Positions 1-15,129 of a stretch of 64,000 nt of DNA are shown one piece after another (the first letter of the stretch is position 1; every line of letters starts with the position of its first letter). The notes under the pieces were generated by a model, which saw only the letters and a list, made by a program, of their open reading frames with translations, was not told the origin of the DNA and made no database searches. The position numbers were made by a program, and so were the translations under genes. The stretch comes from Apostichopus japonicus (lineage: Eukaryota > Echinodermata > Holothuroidea > Aspidochirotida > Stichopodidae): NCBI RefSeq assembly GCF_037975245.1, contig NC_092583.1, forward strand, positions 1,161,764-1,225,763. Direction: 5' to 3'.

Positions 1-3000
1 AAACTTCATGAAAAGCAGCTTATGAGCTACGGGAATCCGAAATGTGCGTCCCAAATGAAATTTGAGAAGTGTCATTTTGGGGTCAAATTTGATCATTTTG
101 TAAGGCTATACCCTTATGATTTTTCTCAATTTTGGCCCAAATCGTGACTTTTTTATTTCTTTCCAAAATCATGCGTAGGATCGTTGGCGCCATTCTGATT
201 ACCTGTCAGTCAATAACTATCTCATAATCCGTCAAATTGTTGCAAAAAAAAAAGACAATTATTATGACGAAATATCGAATATGATTTGAATGATTTCAGG
301 GCATATAATTCCATACAATGCCACTTTAAACTCTATGAAAAGCAGCTTATAAGCTACGAGAATCCGAAATGTGCGTCCCAAATGAAATTTGAGAAGTGTC
401 ATTTTTGGGCCAAATTTGATCATTTTGTAAGGCTATACCCTTATGATTTTTCTCAATTTTGGCATTCTGATTACCTGTCAGTCAATAACTATCTCATAAT
501 CCGTCAAATTGTTGCCAAAATAAACAATTATTATGACGAAATATCAAATATGATTTGAATAATTTCATTGAATATAATTCCATACAATGCCACTTTAAAC
601 TCTATGAAAAGCAGCTTATAAGCTACGGGAATCCGAAATGTGCGTCCCAAATGAAATTTGAGAAGTGTCATTTTGGGGTCAAATTTGATCATTTTGTAAG
701 GCTATACCCTTATTATACCCTTATGATTTTTCTCAATTTTGGCCCAAATCGTGACTTTTTTTATTTCTTTCCAAAATCATGCGTGGGATCGTTGGCGCCA
801 TTCTGATTACCTGTCAGTCAATAATAATCTCATAATCCGTCCCTTTGTTGTAAAAAAAACAATTATTATGACGAAATATCGAATATGATTTGAATAGTTT
901 CAGGGACTAAAATTCCATACAATGCCACTCTAAACTTCACGAAAAGCAGCTTATAAGCTACGAGTATCCGAAATGTGCGTCCCAAATGAAATTTGAGAAG
1001 TGTCATTTTGGGGTCAAATTTGATCATTTTGTAAGACTATACCCTTATGATTTTTCACAATTTTGGCCCAAATCGTGACTTTTTCTTATTTCCAAAATCA
1101 TGCGTGGGATCGTTGGCGCCATTCCGATTACCTGTCAGTCAATAATAATCTCATTATCCGTCAAATTGTTACAAAAAAAAAGACAATTATTATGACGAAA
1201 TATCGAATATGATTTGAATAATTTCAGGGCATATAATTCCATACAATGCCACTTTAAACTCTATGAAAAGCAGCTTATAAGCTACGGGAATCCGAAATGT
1301 GCGTTCCAAATGAAATTTGAGAAGTGTCATTTTGGGGTCAAATTTGATCATTTTGTAAGGCTATACCCTTATGATTTTTCTCAATTTTGGCCCAAATCGT
1401 GACTTTTTTATTTCTTTCCAAAATCATGCGTGGGATCGTTGGCGCCATTCTGATTACCTGTCAGTCAATAATAATCTCATAATCCGTCAAATTGTTGCAA
1501 AAAAAGACATTTATTATGACGAAATATCGAATATGATTTGAATAGTTTCAGGGACTAAAATTCCATACAATTCCACTTTAAACTTCACGAAAAGCAGCTT
1601 ATAAGCTACGAGTATCCGAAATGTGCGTCCCAAATGAAATTTGAGAAGTGTCATTTTGGGGTCAAATTTGATCATTTTGTAAGGCTATACCCTTATGATT
1701 TTTCACAATTTTGGCCCAAATCGTGACTTTTTTATTTCTTTTCAAAATCATTCGTGGGATCGTTGGCGCCATTCTGATTACCTGTCAGTCAATAATAATC
1801 TCATAATCCGTCCCTTTGTTGTAAAAAAAACAATTATTATGACGAAATATCGAATATGATTTGAATAATTTCAGGGCATATAATTCCATACAATGCCACT
1901 TTAAACTTCATGAAAAGAATCTTATAAGCTACGGGAATCCGAAATGTGCGTTCCAAATGAAATTTGAGAAGTGTCATTTTGGGGTCAAATTTGATCATTT
2001 TGTAAGGCTATACCCTTATGATTTTTCACAATTTTGGCCCAAATCGTGACTTTTTTATTTCTTTCCAAAATCATGCGTGGGATCGTTGGCGCCATTCTGA
2101 TTACCTGTCAGTCAATAATAATCTCATAATCTGTCAAATTGTTGCAAAAAAAGACATTTATTATGACGAAATATCGAATATGATTTGAATAGTTTCAGGG
2201 ACTAAAATTCCATACAATGCCACTTTAAACTTCACGAAAAGCAGCTTATAAGCTACGAGTATCCGAAATGTGCGTCCCAAATGAAATTTGAGAAGTGTCA
2301 TTTTGGGGTCAAATTTGATCATTTTGTAAGGCTATACCCTTATGATTTTTCACAATTTTGGCCCAAATCGTGACTTTTTTATTTCTTTCCAAAATCATGC
2401 GTGGGATCGTTGGCGCCATTCTGATTACCTGTCAGTCAATAGCTATCTCATAATCCGTCAAATTGTTGCAAAAAAAAAGACAATTATTATGACGAAATAT
2501 CGAATATGATTTGAATAATTTCAGGGCATACAATTCCATACAATGCCACTTTAAACTCTATGAAAAGCAGCTTATAAGCTACGAGAATCCGAAATGTGCG
2601 TCCCAAATGAAATTTGAGAAGTGTCATTTTGGGGTCAAATTTGATCATTTTGTAAGGCTATACCCTTATGATTTTTTCACAATTTTGGCATTCTGATTAC
2701 CTGTCAGTCAATAACTATCTCATAATCCGTCAAATTGTTGCCAAAATAAACAATGATTATGACGAAATATCAAATATGATTTGAATAATTTCAGTGCATA
2801 TAATTCCATACAATGCCACTTTAAACTTCACGAAAAGCAGCTTATAAGCTACGAGAATCCGAAATGTGCGTCCCAAATGAAATTTGAGAAGTGTCATTTT
2901 GGGGTCAAATTTGATCATTTTGTAAGGCTATACCCTTATGATTTTTCTCAATTTTGGCCCAAATCGTGACTTTTTTTATTTCTTTCCAAAATCATGCGTG

Positions 3001-4078
3001 GGATCGTTGGCGCCATTCTGATTACCTGTCAGTCAATAATAATCTCATAATCCGTCCCTTTGTTGTAAAAAAAAACAATTATTATGACGAAATATCGAAT
3101 ATGATTTGAATAATTTCAGGGCATATAATTCCATACAATGCCACTTTAAACTTCATGAAAAGAATCTTATAAGCTACGGGAATCCGAAATGTGCGTTCCA
3201 AATGAAATTTGAGAAGTGTCATTTTGGGGTCAAATTTGATCATTTTGTAAGGCTATACCCTTATGATTTTTCTCAATTTTGGCCCAAATCGTGACTTTTT
3301 TATTTCTTTCCAAAATCATGCGTGGGATCGTTGGCGCCATTCTGATTACCTGTCAGTCAATAATAATCTCATAATCCGTCAAATTGTTGCAAAAAAAGAC
3401 ATTTATTATGACGAAATATCGAATATGATTTGAATAGTTTCAGGGACTAAAATTCCATACAATGCCACTTTAAACTCTATGAAAAGCAGCTTATAAGCTA
3501 CGGGAATCCGAAATGTGCGTCCCAAATGAAATTTGAGAAGTGTCATTTTGGGGTCAAATTTGATCATTTTGTAAGGCTATACCCTTATGATTTTTCACAA
3601 TTTTGGCCCAAATCGTGACTTTTTTATTTCTTTCCAAAATCATGCGTGGGATCGTTGGCGCCATTCTGATTACCTGTCAGTCAATAATAATCTCATAATC
3701 CGTCAGTTTGTTTCCAAAAATAACAATTATTATGACGAAATATCGAATATGATTTGAATAATTTCAGGACATATAATTCCATACAATGCCACTTTAAACT
3801 CTATGAAAAGCAGCTTATAAGCTACGGGAATCCGAAATGTGCGTCCCAAATGAAATTTGAGAAGTGTCATTTTGGGGTCAAATTTGATCATTTTGTAAGG
3901 CTATACCCTTATGATTTTTCTCAATTTTGGCCCAAATCGTGACTTTTTTTATTTCTTTCCAAAATCATGCGTGGGATCGTTGGCGCCATTCTGATTACCT
4001 GTCAGTCGATAATAATCTCATAATCCGTCCCTTTGTTGCAAATATAGACAATTATTATGACGAAATATCGAATATGAT

Positions 4079-6971
4079 TTGAATAATTTCAGGGCATATA
4101 ATTCCATACAATGCCACTTTAAACTTCATGAAAAGAATCTTATAAGCTACGGAAATCCGAAATGTGCGTTCCAAATGAAATTTGAGAAGTGTCATTTTGG
4201 GGTCAAATTTGATCATTTTGTAAGGCTATACCCTTATGATTTTTCTCAATTTTGGCATTCTGATTACCTGTCAGTCAATAACTATCTCATAATCCGTCAA
4301 ATTGTTGCCAAAATAAACAATTATTATGACGAAATATCAAATATGATTTGAATAATTTCAGGGCATATAATTCCATACAATGCCACTTTAAACTTCACGA
4401 AAAGCAGCTTATAAGCTACGAGAATCCGAAATGTGCGTCCCAAATGAAATTTGAGAAGTGTCATTTTTGGGCCAAATTTGATCATTTTGTAAGGCTATAC
4501 ACTTATGATTTTTCTCAATTTTGGCCCAAATCGTGACTTTTATTTCTTTCCAAAATCATGCGTGGGATCGTTGGCGCCATTCTGATTACCTGTCAGTCAA
4601 TAATAATCTCATAATCCGTCAGTTTGTTTCCAAAAATAACAATTATTATGACGAAATATCGAATATGATTTGAATAATTTCAGGATATATAATTCCATAC
4701 AATGCCACTTTAAACTCTATGAAAAGCAGCTTATAAGCTACGGGAATCCGAAATGTGCGTCCCAAATGAAATTTGAGAAGTGTCATTTTGGGGTCAAATT
4801 TGATCATTTTGTAAGGCTATACCCTTATGATTTTTCTCAATTTTGGCCCAAATCATGACTGTTTGATTTCTTTTCAAAATCATGCGTGGGATCGTTGGCG
4901 CCATTCTGATTACCTGTCAGTCAATAACTATCTCATAATCCGTCAAATTGTTGCCAAAATAAACAATTATTATGACGAAATATCGAATATGATTTGAATA
5001 ATTTCAGGGCATATAATTCCATACAATGCCACTTTAAACTTCACTAAAAGCAGCTTATAAGCTACGAGAATCCGAAATGTGCGTCCCAAATGAAATTTGA
5101 GAAGTGTCATTTTGGGGTCAAATTTGATCATTTTGTAAGGCTATACCCTTATGATTTTTCTCAATTTTGGCATTCTGATTACCTGTCAGTCAATAACTAT
5201 CTCATAATCCGTCAAATTGTTGCCAAAATAAACAATTATTATGACAAAATATCAAATATGATTTGAATAATTTCAGTGCATATAATTCCATACAATGCCA
5301 CTTTAAACTTCACGAAAAGCAGCTTATAAGCTACGAGAATCCGAAATGTGCGTCCCAAATGAAATTTGAGAAGTGTCATTTTTGGGCCAAATTTGATCAT
5401 TTTGTAAGGCTATACACTTATGATTTTTCTCAATTTTGGCCCAAATCGTGACTTTTATTTCTTTCCAAAATCATGCGTGGGATCGTTGGCGCCATTCTGA
5501 TTACCTGTCAGTCAATAATAATCTCATAATCCGTCAGTTTGTTTCCAAAAATAACAATTATTATGACGAAATATCGAATATGATTTGAATAATTTCAGGA
5601 CATATAATTCCATACAATGCCACTTTAAACTCTATGAAAAGCAGCTTATAAGCTACGGGAATCCGAAATGTGCGTCCCAAATGAAATTTGAGAAGTGTCA
5701 TTTTGGGGTCAAATTTGATCATTTTGTAAGGCTATACCCTTATGATTTTTCTCAATTTTGGCCCAAATCGTGACTTTTTTTTATTTCTTTCCAAAATCAT
5801 GCGTGGGATCGTTGGCGCCATTCTGATTACCTGTCAGTCAATAACTATCTCATAATCCGTCAGTTTGTTTCCAAAAATAACAATTATTATGACGAAATAT
5901 CGAATATGATTTGAATAATTTCAGGACATATAATTCCATACAATGCCACTTTAAACTCTATGAAAAGCAGCTTATAAGCTACGGGAATCCGAAATGTGCG
6001 TCCCAAATGAAATTTGAGAAGTGTCATATTGGGGTCAAATTTGATCATTTTGTAAGGCTATATACCCTTATGATTTTTCTCAATTTTGGCCCAAATCATG
6101 ACTGTTTGATTTCTTTTCAAAATCATGCGTGGGATCGTTGGCGCCATTCTGATTACCTGTCAGTCAATAACTATCTCATAATCCGTCAAATTGTTGCCAA
6201 AATAAACAATTATTATGACGAAATATCGAATATGATTTGAATAGATTCAGGGCATATAATTCCATACAATGCCACTTTAAACTTCACTAAAAGCAGCTTA
6301 TAAGCTACGAGAATCCGAAATGTGCGTCCCAAATGAAATTTGAGAAGTGTCATTTTGGGGTCAAATTTGATCATTTTGTAAGGCTATACCCTTATGATTT
6401 TTCACAATTTTGGCCCAAATCGTGACTTTTTTATTTCTTTCCAAAATCATGCGTGGGATCGTTGGCGCCATTCTGATTACCTGTCAGTCAATAACTATCT
6501 CATAATCCGTCAAATTGTTGCAAAAAAAAAAGACAATTATTATGACGAAATATCGAATATGATTTGAATAATTTCAGGGCATACATCATTTTGTAAGGCT
6601 GATGATCTTTTTACAATTTTGGCCCAAATCGGGACTTTTTTATTTCTTTCCAAAATCTTGCGTGGGATCGTTGGCGCCATTCTGATTACCTGTCAGTCAA
6701 TAATAATCTCATAATCCGTCAGTTTGCTTCCAAAAATAACAATTATCATTTGAGAAGTGTCATTTTGGGGTCAAATTTGATCATTTTGTAAGGCTATACC
6801 CTTATGATTTTTCTCAATTTTGGCCCAAATCGTGACTTTTTTTATTTCTTTCCAAAATCATGCGTGGGATCGTTGGCGCCATTCTGATTACCTGTCAGTC
6901 GATAATAATCTCATAATCCGTCCCTTTGTTGCAAATATAGACAATTATTATGACGAAATATCGAATATGAT
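4079..6971. repeat. higher-order repeat block A of the satellite
   Basis: Monomer spacings here run 269, 322, 322, 271, 322, 326, 325, 331, 405. Almost the same order recurs at 8861-11427 (269, 322, 324, 269, 322, 326, 327, 408), with one 326-bp monomer fewer. Diagnostic variants recur at matching positions: AAAGAATC in the first short monomer, CACTAAAAG in the second short monomer, and the CATACATCATTTTG junction before the composite. The two blocks are therefore copies of one multi-monomer segment made by unequal exchange. Confidence 0.85.
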
Positions 6972-8860
6972 TTGAATAATTTCAGGGCATATAATTCCAT
7001 ACAATGCCACTTTAAACTTCATGAAAAGAATCTTATAAGCTACGGAAATCCGAAATGTGCGTTCCAAATGAAATTTGAGAAGTGTCATTTTGGGGTCAAA
7101 TTTGATCATTTTGTAAGGCTATACCCTTATGATTTTTCTCAATTTTGGCATTCTGATTACCTGTCAGTCAATAACTATCTCATAATCCGTCAAATTGTTG
7201 CCAAAATAAACAATTATTATGACGAAATATCAAATATGATTTGAATAATTTCAGGGCATATAATTCCATACAATGCCACTTTAAACTTCACGAAAAGCAG
7301 CTTATAAGCTACGAGAATCCGAAATGTGCGTCCCAAATGAAATTTGAGAAGTGTCATTTTTGGGCCAAATTTGATCATTTTGTAAGGCTATACACTTATG
7401 ATTTTTCTCAATTTTGGCCCAAATCGTGACTTTTATTTCTTTCCAAAATCATGCGTGGGATCGTTGGCGCCATTCTGATTACCTGTCAGTCAATAATAAT
7501 CTCATAATCCGTCAGTTTGTTTCCAAAAATAACAATTATTATGACGAAATATCGAATATGATTTGAATAATTTCAGGACATATAATTCCATACAATGCCA
7601 CTTTAAACTCTATGAAAAGCAGCTTATAAGCTACGGGAATCCGAAATGTGCGTCCCAAATGAAATTTGAGAAGTGTCATATTGGGGTCAAATTTGATCAT
7701 TTTGTAAGGCTATATACCCTTATGATTTTTCTCAATTTTGGCCCAAATCGTGACTTTTTTTATTTCTTTCCAAAATCATGCGTGGGATCGTTGGCGCCAT
7801 TCTGATTACCTGTCAGTCAATAATAATCTCATAATCCGTCCCTTTGTTGTAAAAAAAACAATTATTATGACGAAATATCGAATATGATTTGAATAGTTTC
7901 AGGGACTAAAATTCCATACAATGCCACTTTAAACTTCATGAAAAGAATCTTATAAGCTACGGGAATCCGAAATGTGCGTTCCAAATGAAATTTGAGAAGT
8001 GTCATTTTGGGGTCAAATTTGATCATTTTGTAAGGCTATACCCTTATGATTTTTCTCAATTTTGGCCCAAATCGTGACTTTTTTATTTCTTTCCAAAATC
8101 ATGCGTGGGATCGTTGGCGCCATTCTGATTACCTGTCAGTCAATAATAATCTCATAATCCGTCAAATTGTTGCAAAAAAAGACATTTATTATGACGAAAT
8201 ATCGAATATGATTTGAATAGTTTCAGGGACTAAAATTCCATACAATGCCACTTTAAACTCTATGAAAAGCAGCTTATAAGCTACGGGAATCCGAAATGTG
8301 CGTCCCAAATGAAATTTGAGAAGTGTCATTTTGGGGTCAAATTTGATCATTTTGTAAGGCTATACCCTTATGATTTTTCACAATTTTGGCCCAAATCGTG
8401 ACTTTTTTATTTCTTTCCAAAATCATGCGTGGGATCGTTGGCGCCATTCTGATTACCTGTCAGTCAATAATAATCTCATAATCCGTCAGTTTGTTTCCAA
8501 AAATAACAATTATTATCACGAAATATCGAATATGATTTGAATAATTTCAGGACATATAATTCCATACAATGCCACTTTAAACTCTATGAAAAGCAGCTTA
8601 TAAGCTACGGGAATCCGAAATGTGCGTCCCAAATGAAATTTGAGAAGTGTCATTTTGGGGTCAAATTTGATCATTTTGTAAGGCTATACCCTTATGATTT
8701 TTCACAATTTTGGCCCAAATCGTGACTTTTTTATTTCTTTCCAAAATCATGCGTGGGATCGTTGGCGCCATTCTGATTACCTGTCAGTCAATAATAATCT
8801 CATAATCCGTCCCTTTGTTGCAAATATAGACAATTATTATGACGAAATATCGAATATGAT

Positions 8861-11427
8861 TTGAATAATTTCAGGGCATATAATTCCATACAATGCCACT
8901 TTAAACTTCATGAAAAGAATCTTATAAGCTACGGAAATCCGAAATGTGCGTTCCAAATGAAATTTGAGAAGTGTCATTTTGGGGTCAAATTTGATCATTT
9001 TGTAAGGCTATACCCTTATGATTTTTCTCAATTTTGGCATTCTGATTACCTGTCAGTCAATAACTATCTCATAATCCGTCAAATTGTTGCCAAAATAAAC
9101 AATTATTATGACGAAATATCAAATATGATTTGAATAATTTCAGGGCATATAATTCCATACAATGCCACTTTAAACTTCACGAAAAGCAGCTTATAAGCTA
9201 CGAGAATCCGAAATGTGCGTCCCAAATGAAATTTGAGAAGTGTCATTTTTGGGCCAAATTTGATCATTTTGTAAGGCTATACACTTATGATTTTTCTCAA
9301 TTTTGGCCCAAATCGTGACTTTTATTTCTTTCCAAAATCATGCGTGGGATCGTTGGCGCCATTCTGATTACCTGTCAGTCAATAATAATCTCATAATCCG
9401 TCAGTTTGTTTCCAAAAATAACAATTATTATGACGAAATATCGAATATGATTTGAATAATTTCAGGATATATAATTCCATACAATGCCACTTTAAACTCT
9501 ATGAAAAGCAGCTTATAAGCTACGGGAATCCGAAATGTGCGTCCCAAATGAAATTTGAGAAGTGTCATATTGGGGTCAAATTTGATCATTTTGTAAGGCT
9601 ATACCCTTATGATTTTTCTCAATTTTGGCCCAAATCATGACTGTTTGATTTCTTTTCAAAATCATGCGTGGGATCGTTGGCGCCATTCTGATTACCTGTC
9701 AGTCAATAACTATCTCATAATCCGTCAAATTGTTGCCAAAATAAACAATTATTATGACGAAAAATCGAATATGATTTGAATAATTTCAGGGCATATAATT
9801 CCATACAATGCCACTTTAAACTTCACTAAAAGCAGCTTATAAGCTACGAGAATCCGAAATGTGCGTCCCAAATGAAATTTGAGAAGTGTCATTTTGGGGT
9901 CAAATTTGATCATTTTGTAAGGCTATACCCTTATGATTTTTCTCAATTTTGGCATTCTGATTACCTGTCAGTCAATAACTATCTCATAATCCGTCAAATT
10001 GTTGCCAAAATAAACAATTATTATGACAAAATATCAAATATGATTTGAATAATTTCAGTGCATATAATTCCATACAATGCCACTTTAAACTTCACGAAAA
10101 GCAGCTTATAAGCTACGAGAATCCGAAATGTGCGTCCCAAATGAAATTTGAGAAGTGTCATTTTTGGGCCAAATTTGATCATTTTGTAAGGCTATACACT
10201 TATGATTTTTCTCAATTTTGGCCCAAATCGTGACTTTTATTTCTTTCCAAAATCATGCGTGGGATCGTTGGCGCCATTCTGATTACCTGTCAGTCAATAA
10301 TAATCTCATAATCCGTCAGTTTGTTTCCAAAAATAACAATTATTATGACGAAATATCGAATATGATTTGAATAATTTCAGGACATATAATTCCATACAAT
10401 GCCACTTTAAACTCTATGAAAAGCAGCTTATAAGCTACGGGAATCCGAAATGTGCGTCCCAAATGAAATTTGAGAAGTGTCATTTTGGGGTCAAATTTGA
10501 TCATTTTGTAAGGCTATACCCTTATGATTTTTCTCAATTTTGGCCCAAATCGTGACTTTTTTTTATTTCTTTCCAAAATCATGCGTGGGATCGTTGGCGC
10601 CATTCTGATTACCTGTCAGTCAATAACTATCTCATAATCCGTCAAATTGTTGCCAAAATAAACAATTATTATGACGAAATATCGAATATGATTTGAATAA
10701 TTTCAGGGCATATAATTCCATACAATGCCACTTTAAACTTCACTAAAAGCAGCTTATAAGCTACGAGAATCCGAAATGTGCGTCCCAAATGAAATTTGAG
10801 AAGTGTCATTTTGGGGTCAAATTTGATCATTTTGTAAGGCTATACCCTTATGATTTTTCACAATTTTGGCCCAAATCGTGACTTTTTTATTTCTTTCCAA
10901 AATCATGCGTGGGATCGTTGGCGCCATTCTGATTACCTGTCAGTCAATAACTATCTCATAATCCGTCAAATTGTTGCAAAAAAAAAAGACAATTATTATG
11001 ACGAAATATCGAATATGATTTGAATAATTTCAGGGCATACATCATTTTGTAAGGCTGATGATCTTTTTACAATTTTGGCCCAAATCGGGACTTTTTTATT
11101 TCTTTCCAAAATCTTGCGTGGGATCGTTGGCGCCATTCTGATTACCTGTCAGTCAATAATAATCTCATAATCCGTCAGTTTGTTTCCAAAAATAACAATT
11201 ATCATTTGAGAAGTGTCATTTTGGGGTCAAATTTGATCATTTTGTAAGGCTATACCCTTATGATTTTTCTCAATTTTGGCCCAAATCGTGACTTTTTTTA
11301 TTTCTTTCCAAAATCATGCGTGGGATCGTTGGCGCCATTCTGATTACCTGTCAGTCGATAATAATCTCATAATCCGTCCCTTTGTTGCAAATATAGACAA
11401 TTATTATGACGAAATATCGAATATGAT
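8861..11427. repeat. higher-order repeat block B of the satellite
   Basis: Counterpart of the block at 4079-6971, with the same succession of short and long monomers and the same private variants. It is about 326 bp shorter because one long monomer is absent. A further partial repetition of the first three monomers begins at 11428 and another at 6972, so the segment has been copied several times. Confidence 0.85.
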
Positions 11428-12667
11428 TTGAATAATTTCAGGGCATATAATTCCATACAATGCCACTTTAAACTTCATGAAAAGAATCTTATAAGCTACG
11501 GAAATCCGAAATGTGCGTTCCAAATGAAATTTGAGAAGTGTCATTTTGGGGTCAAATTTGATCATTTTGTAAGGCTATACCCTTATGATTTTTCTCAATT
11601 TTGGCATTCTGATTACCTGTCAGTCAATAACTATCTCATAATCCGTCAAATTGTTGCCAAAATAAACAATTATTATGACGAAATATCAAATATGATTTGA
11701 ATAATTTCAGGGCATATAATTCCATACAATGCCACTTTAAACTTCACGAAAAGCAGCTTATAAGCTACGAGAATCCGAAATGTGCGTCCCAAATGAAATT
11801 TGAGAAGTGTCATTTTTGGGCCAAATTTGATCATTTTGTAAGGCTATACACTTATGATTTTTCTCAATTTTGGCCCAAATCGTGACTTTTATTTCTTTCC
11901 AAAATCATGCGTGGGATCGTTGGCGCCATTCTGATTACCTGTCAGTCAATAATAATCTCATAATCCGTCAGTTTGTTTCCAAAAATAACAATTATTATGA
12001 CGAAATATCGAATATGATTTGAATAATTTCAGGACATATAATTCCATACAATGCCACTTTAAACTCTATGAAAAGCAGCTTATAAGCTACGGGAATCCGA
12101 AATGTGCGTCCCAAATGAAATTTGAGAAGTGTCATTTTGGGGTCAAATTTGATCATTTTGTAAGGCTATACCCTTATGATTTTTCTCAATTTTGGCCCAA
12201 ATCGTGACTTTTTTTATTTCTTTCCAAAATCATGCGTGGGATCGTTGGCGCCATTCTGATTACCTGTCAGTCAATAATAATCTCATAATCCGTCCCTTTG
12301 TTGTAAAAAAAACAATTATTATGACGAAATATCGAATATGATTTGAATAGTTTCAGGGACTAAAATTCCATACAATGCCACTTTAAACTTCACGAAAAGC
12401 AGCTTATAAGCTACGAGTATCCGAAATGTGCGTCCCAAATGAAATTTGAGAAGTGTCATTTTGGGGTCAAATTTGATCATTTTGTAAGGCTATATACCCT
12501 TATGATTTTTCTCAATTTTGGCCCAAATCGTGACTTTTTTATTTCTTTCCAAAATCATGCGTGGGATCGTTGGCGCCATTCTGATTACCTGTCAGTCAAT
12601 AATAATCTCATAATCCGTCAAATTGTTGCAAAAAAAAACATTTATTATCACGAAATATCGAATATGA

Positions 12668-15129
12668 TTTGAATAGTTTCAGGGACTAAAATTCCATACA
12701 ATGCCACTTTAAACTTCACGAAAAGCAGCTTATAAGCTACGAGTATCCGAAATGTGCGTCCCAAATGAAATTTGAGAAGTGTCATTTTGGGGTCAAATTT
12801 GATCATTTTGTAAGGCTATACCCTTATGATTTTTCACAATTTTGGCCCAAATCGTGACTTTTTTATTTCTTTCCAAAATCATGCGTGGGATCGTTGGCGC
12901 CATTCTGATTACCTGTCAGTCAATAACTATCTCATAATCCGTCAAATTGTTGCAAAAAAAAAAGACAATTATTATGACGAAATATCGAATATGATTTGAA
13001 TAATTTCAGGGCATACATCATTTTGTAAGGCTGATGATCTTTTTACAATTTTGGCCCAAATCGGGACTTTTTTATTTCTTTCCAAAATCTTGCGTGGGAT
13101 CGTTGGCGCCATTCTGATTACCTGTCAGTCAATAATAATCTCATAATCCGTCAGTTTGCTTCCAAAAATAACAATTATCATTTGAGAAGTGTCATTTTGG
13201 GGTCAAATTTGATCATTTTGTAAGGCTATACCCTTATGATTTTTCTCAATTTTGGCCCAAATCGTGACTTTTTTTATTTCTTTCCAAAATCATGCGTGGG
13301 ATCGTTGGCGCCATTCTGATTACCTGTCAGTCAATAACTATCTCATAATCCGTCAAATTGTTGCAAAAAAAAAAGACAATTATTATGACGAAATATCGAA
13401 TATGATTTGAATAATTTCAGGGCATACATTATTTTGTAAGGCTGATGATCTTTTTACAATTTTGGCCCAAATCGGGACTTTTTTATTTCTTTCCAAAATC
13501 TTGCGTGGGATCGTTGGCGCCATTCTGATTACCTGTCAGTCAATAATAATCTCATAATCCGTCAGTTTGCTTCCAAAAATAACAATTATCATTTGAGAAG
13601 TGTCATTTTGGGGTCAAATTTGATCATTTTGTAAGGCTATACCCTTATGATTTTTCTCAATTTTGGCCCAAATCGTGACTTTTTTTATTTCTTTCCAAAA
13701 TCATGCGTGGGATCGTTGGCGCCATTCTGATTACCTGTCAGTCGATAATAATCTCATAATCCGTCCCTTTGTTGCAAATATAGACAATTATTATGACGAA
13801 ATATCGAATATGATTTGAATAATTTCAGGGCATATAATTCCATACAATGCCACTTTAAACTTCATGAAAAGCAGCTTATAAGCTACGAGAATCCGAAATG
13901 TGCGTCCCAAATGAAATTTGAGAAGTGTCATTTTGGGGTCAAATTTGATCATTTTGTAAGGCTATACCCTTATTATACCCTTATGATTTTTCTCAATTTT
14001 GGCCCAAATCGTGACTTTTTTTATTTCTTTCCAAAATCATGCGTGGGATCGTTGGCGCCATTCTGATTACCTGTCAGTCAATAATAATCTCATAATCCGT
14101 CCCTTTGTTGTAAAAAAAACAATTATTATGACGAAATATCGAATATGATTTGAATAGTTTCAGGGACTAAAATTCCATACAATGCCACTTTAAACTTCAC
14201 GAAAAGCAGCTTATAAGCTACGAGTATCCGAAATGTGCGTCCCAAATGAAATTTGAGAAGTGTCATTTTGTGGTCAAATTTGATCATTTTGTAAGACTAT
14301 ACCCCTATGCTTTTTCTCAATTTTGGCCCAAATCGTGACTTTTTTATTTCTTTCCAAAATCATGCGTGGGATCGTTGGCGCCATTCTGATTACCTGTCAG
14401 TCAATAACTATCTCATAATCCGTCAAATTGTTGCACAAAAAAAAGACAATTATTATGACGAAATATCGAATATGATTTGAATAATTTCAGGGCATATAAT
14501 TCCATACAATGCCACTTTAAACTCTATGAAAAGCAGCTTTATAAGCTACGAGAATCCGAAATGTGCGTCCCAAATGAAATTTGAGAAGTGTCATTTTGGG
14601 GTCAAGTTTGATCATTTTGTAAGGCTATACCCTTATGATTTTTCTCAATTTTGGCCCAAATCGTGACTTTTTTTATTTCTTTCCAAAATCATGCGTGGGA
14701 TCGTTGGCGCCATTTTGATTACCTGTTAGTCAATAATAATCTCATTATCCGTCAAATTGTTGCAAAAAAAAGACAATTATTATGACGAAATATCGAATAT
14801 GATTTGAATAGTTTCAGTGACTTAAATTCCATACAATGCCACTTTAAACTTCATGAAAAGCAGCTTATAAGCTACGAGAATCCGAAATGTGCGTCCCAAA
14901 TGAAATTTGAGAAGTGTCATTTTGGGGCCAAATTTGATCATTTTGTAAGGCTCTATACCCTTATGATTTTTCTCTATTTTGGCCCAAATCGTGACTTTTT
15001 TATTTCTTTCCAAAATCATGCGTGGGATCGTTGGCGCCATTCTGATTACCTGTCAGTCAATAACTATCTCATAATCCGTCAAATTGTTGCCAAAATAAAC
15101 AATTATTATGACGAAATATCGAATATGAT
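12668..15129. repeat. higher-order repeat block C of the satellite
   Basis: Contains two successive composite monomers (near 12998 and 13415), a monomer with the 12-bp duplication (13815), one with CAAGTTTGATC (14478) and one with the TCAGTGACTTAAATT variant (14804). The same order, minus one composite and one monomer, recurs at 15453-17180 (composite 15779, duplication monomer 16189, variants at 16527 and 16853). This marks a second family of segmental copies at the right end of the array. Confidence 0.8.
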
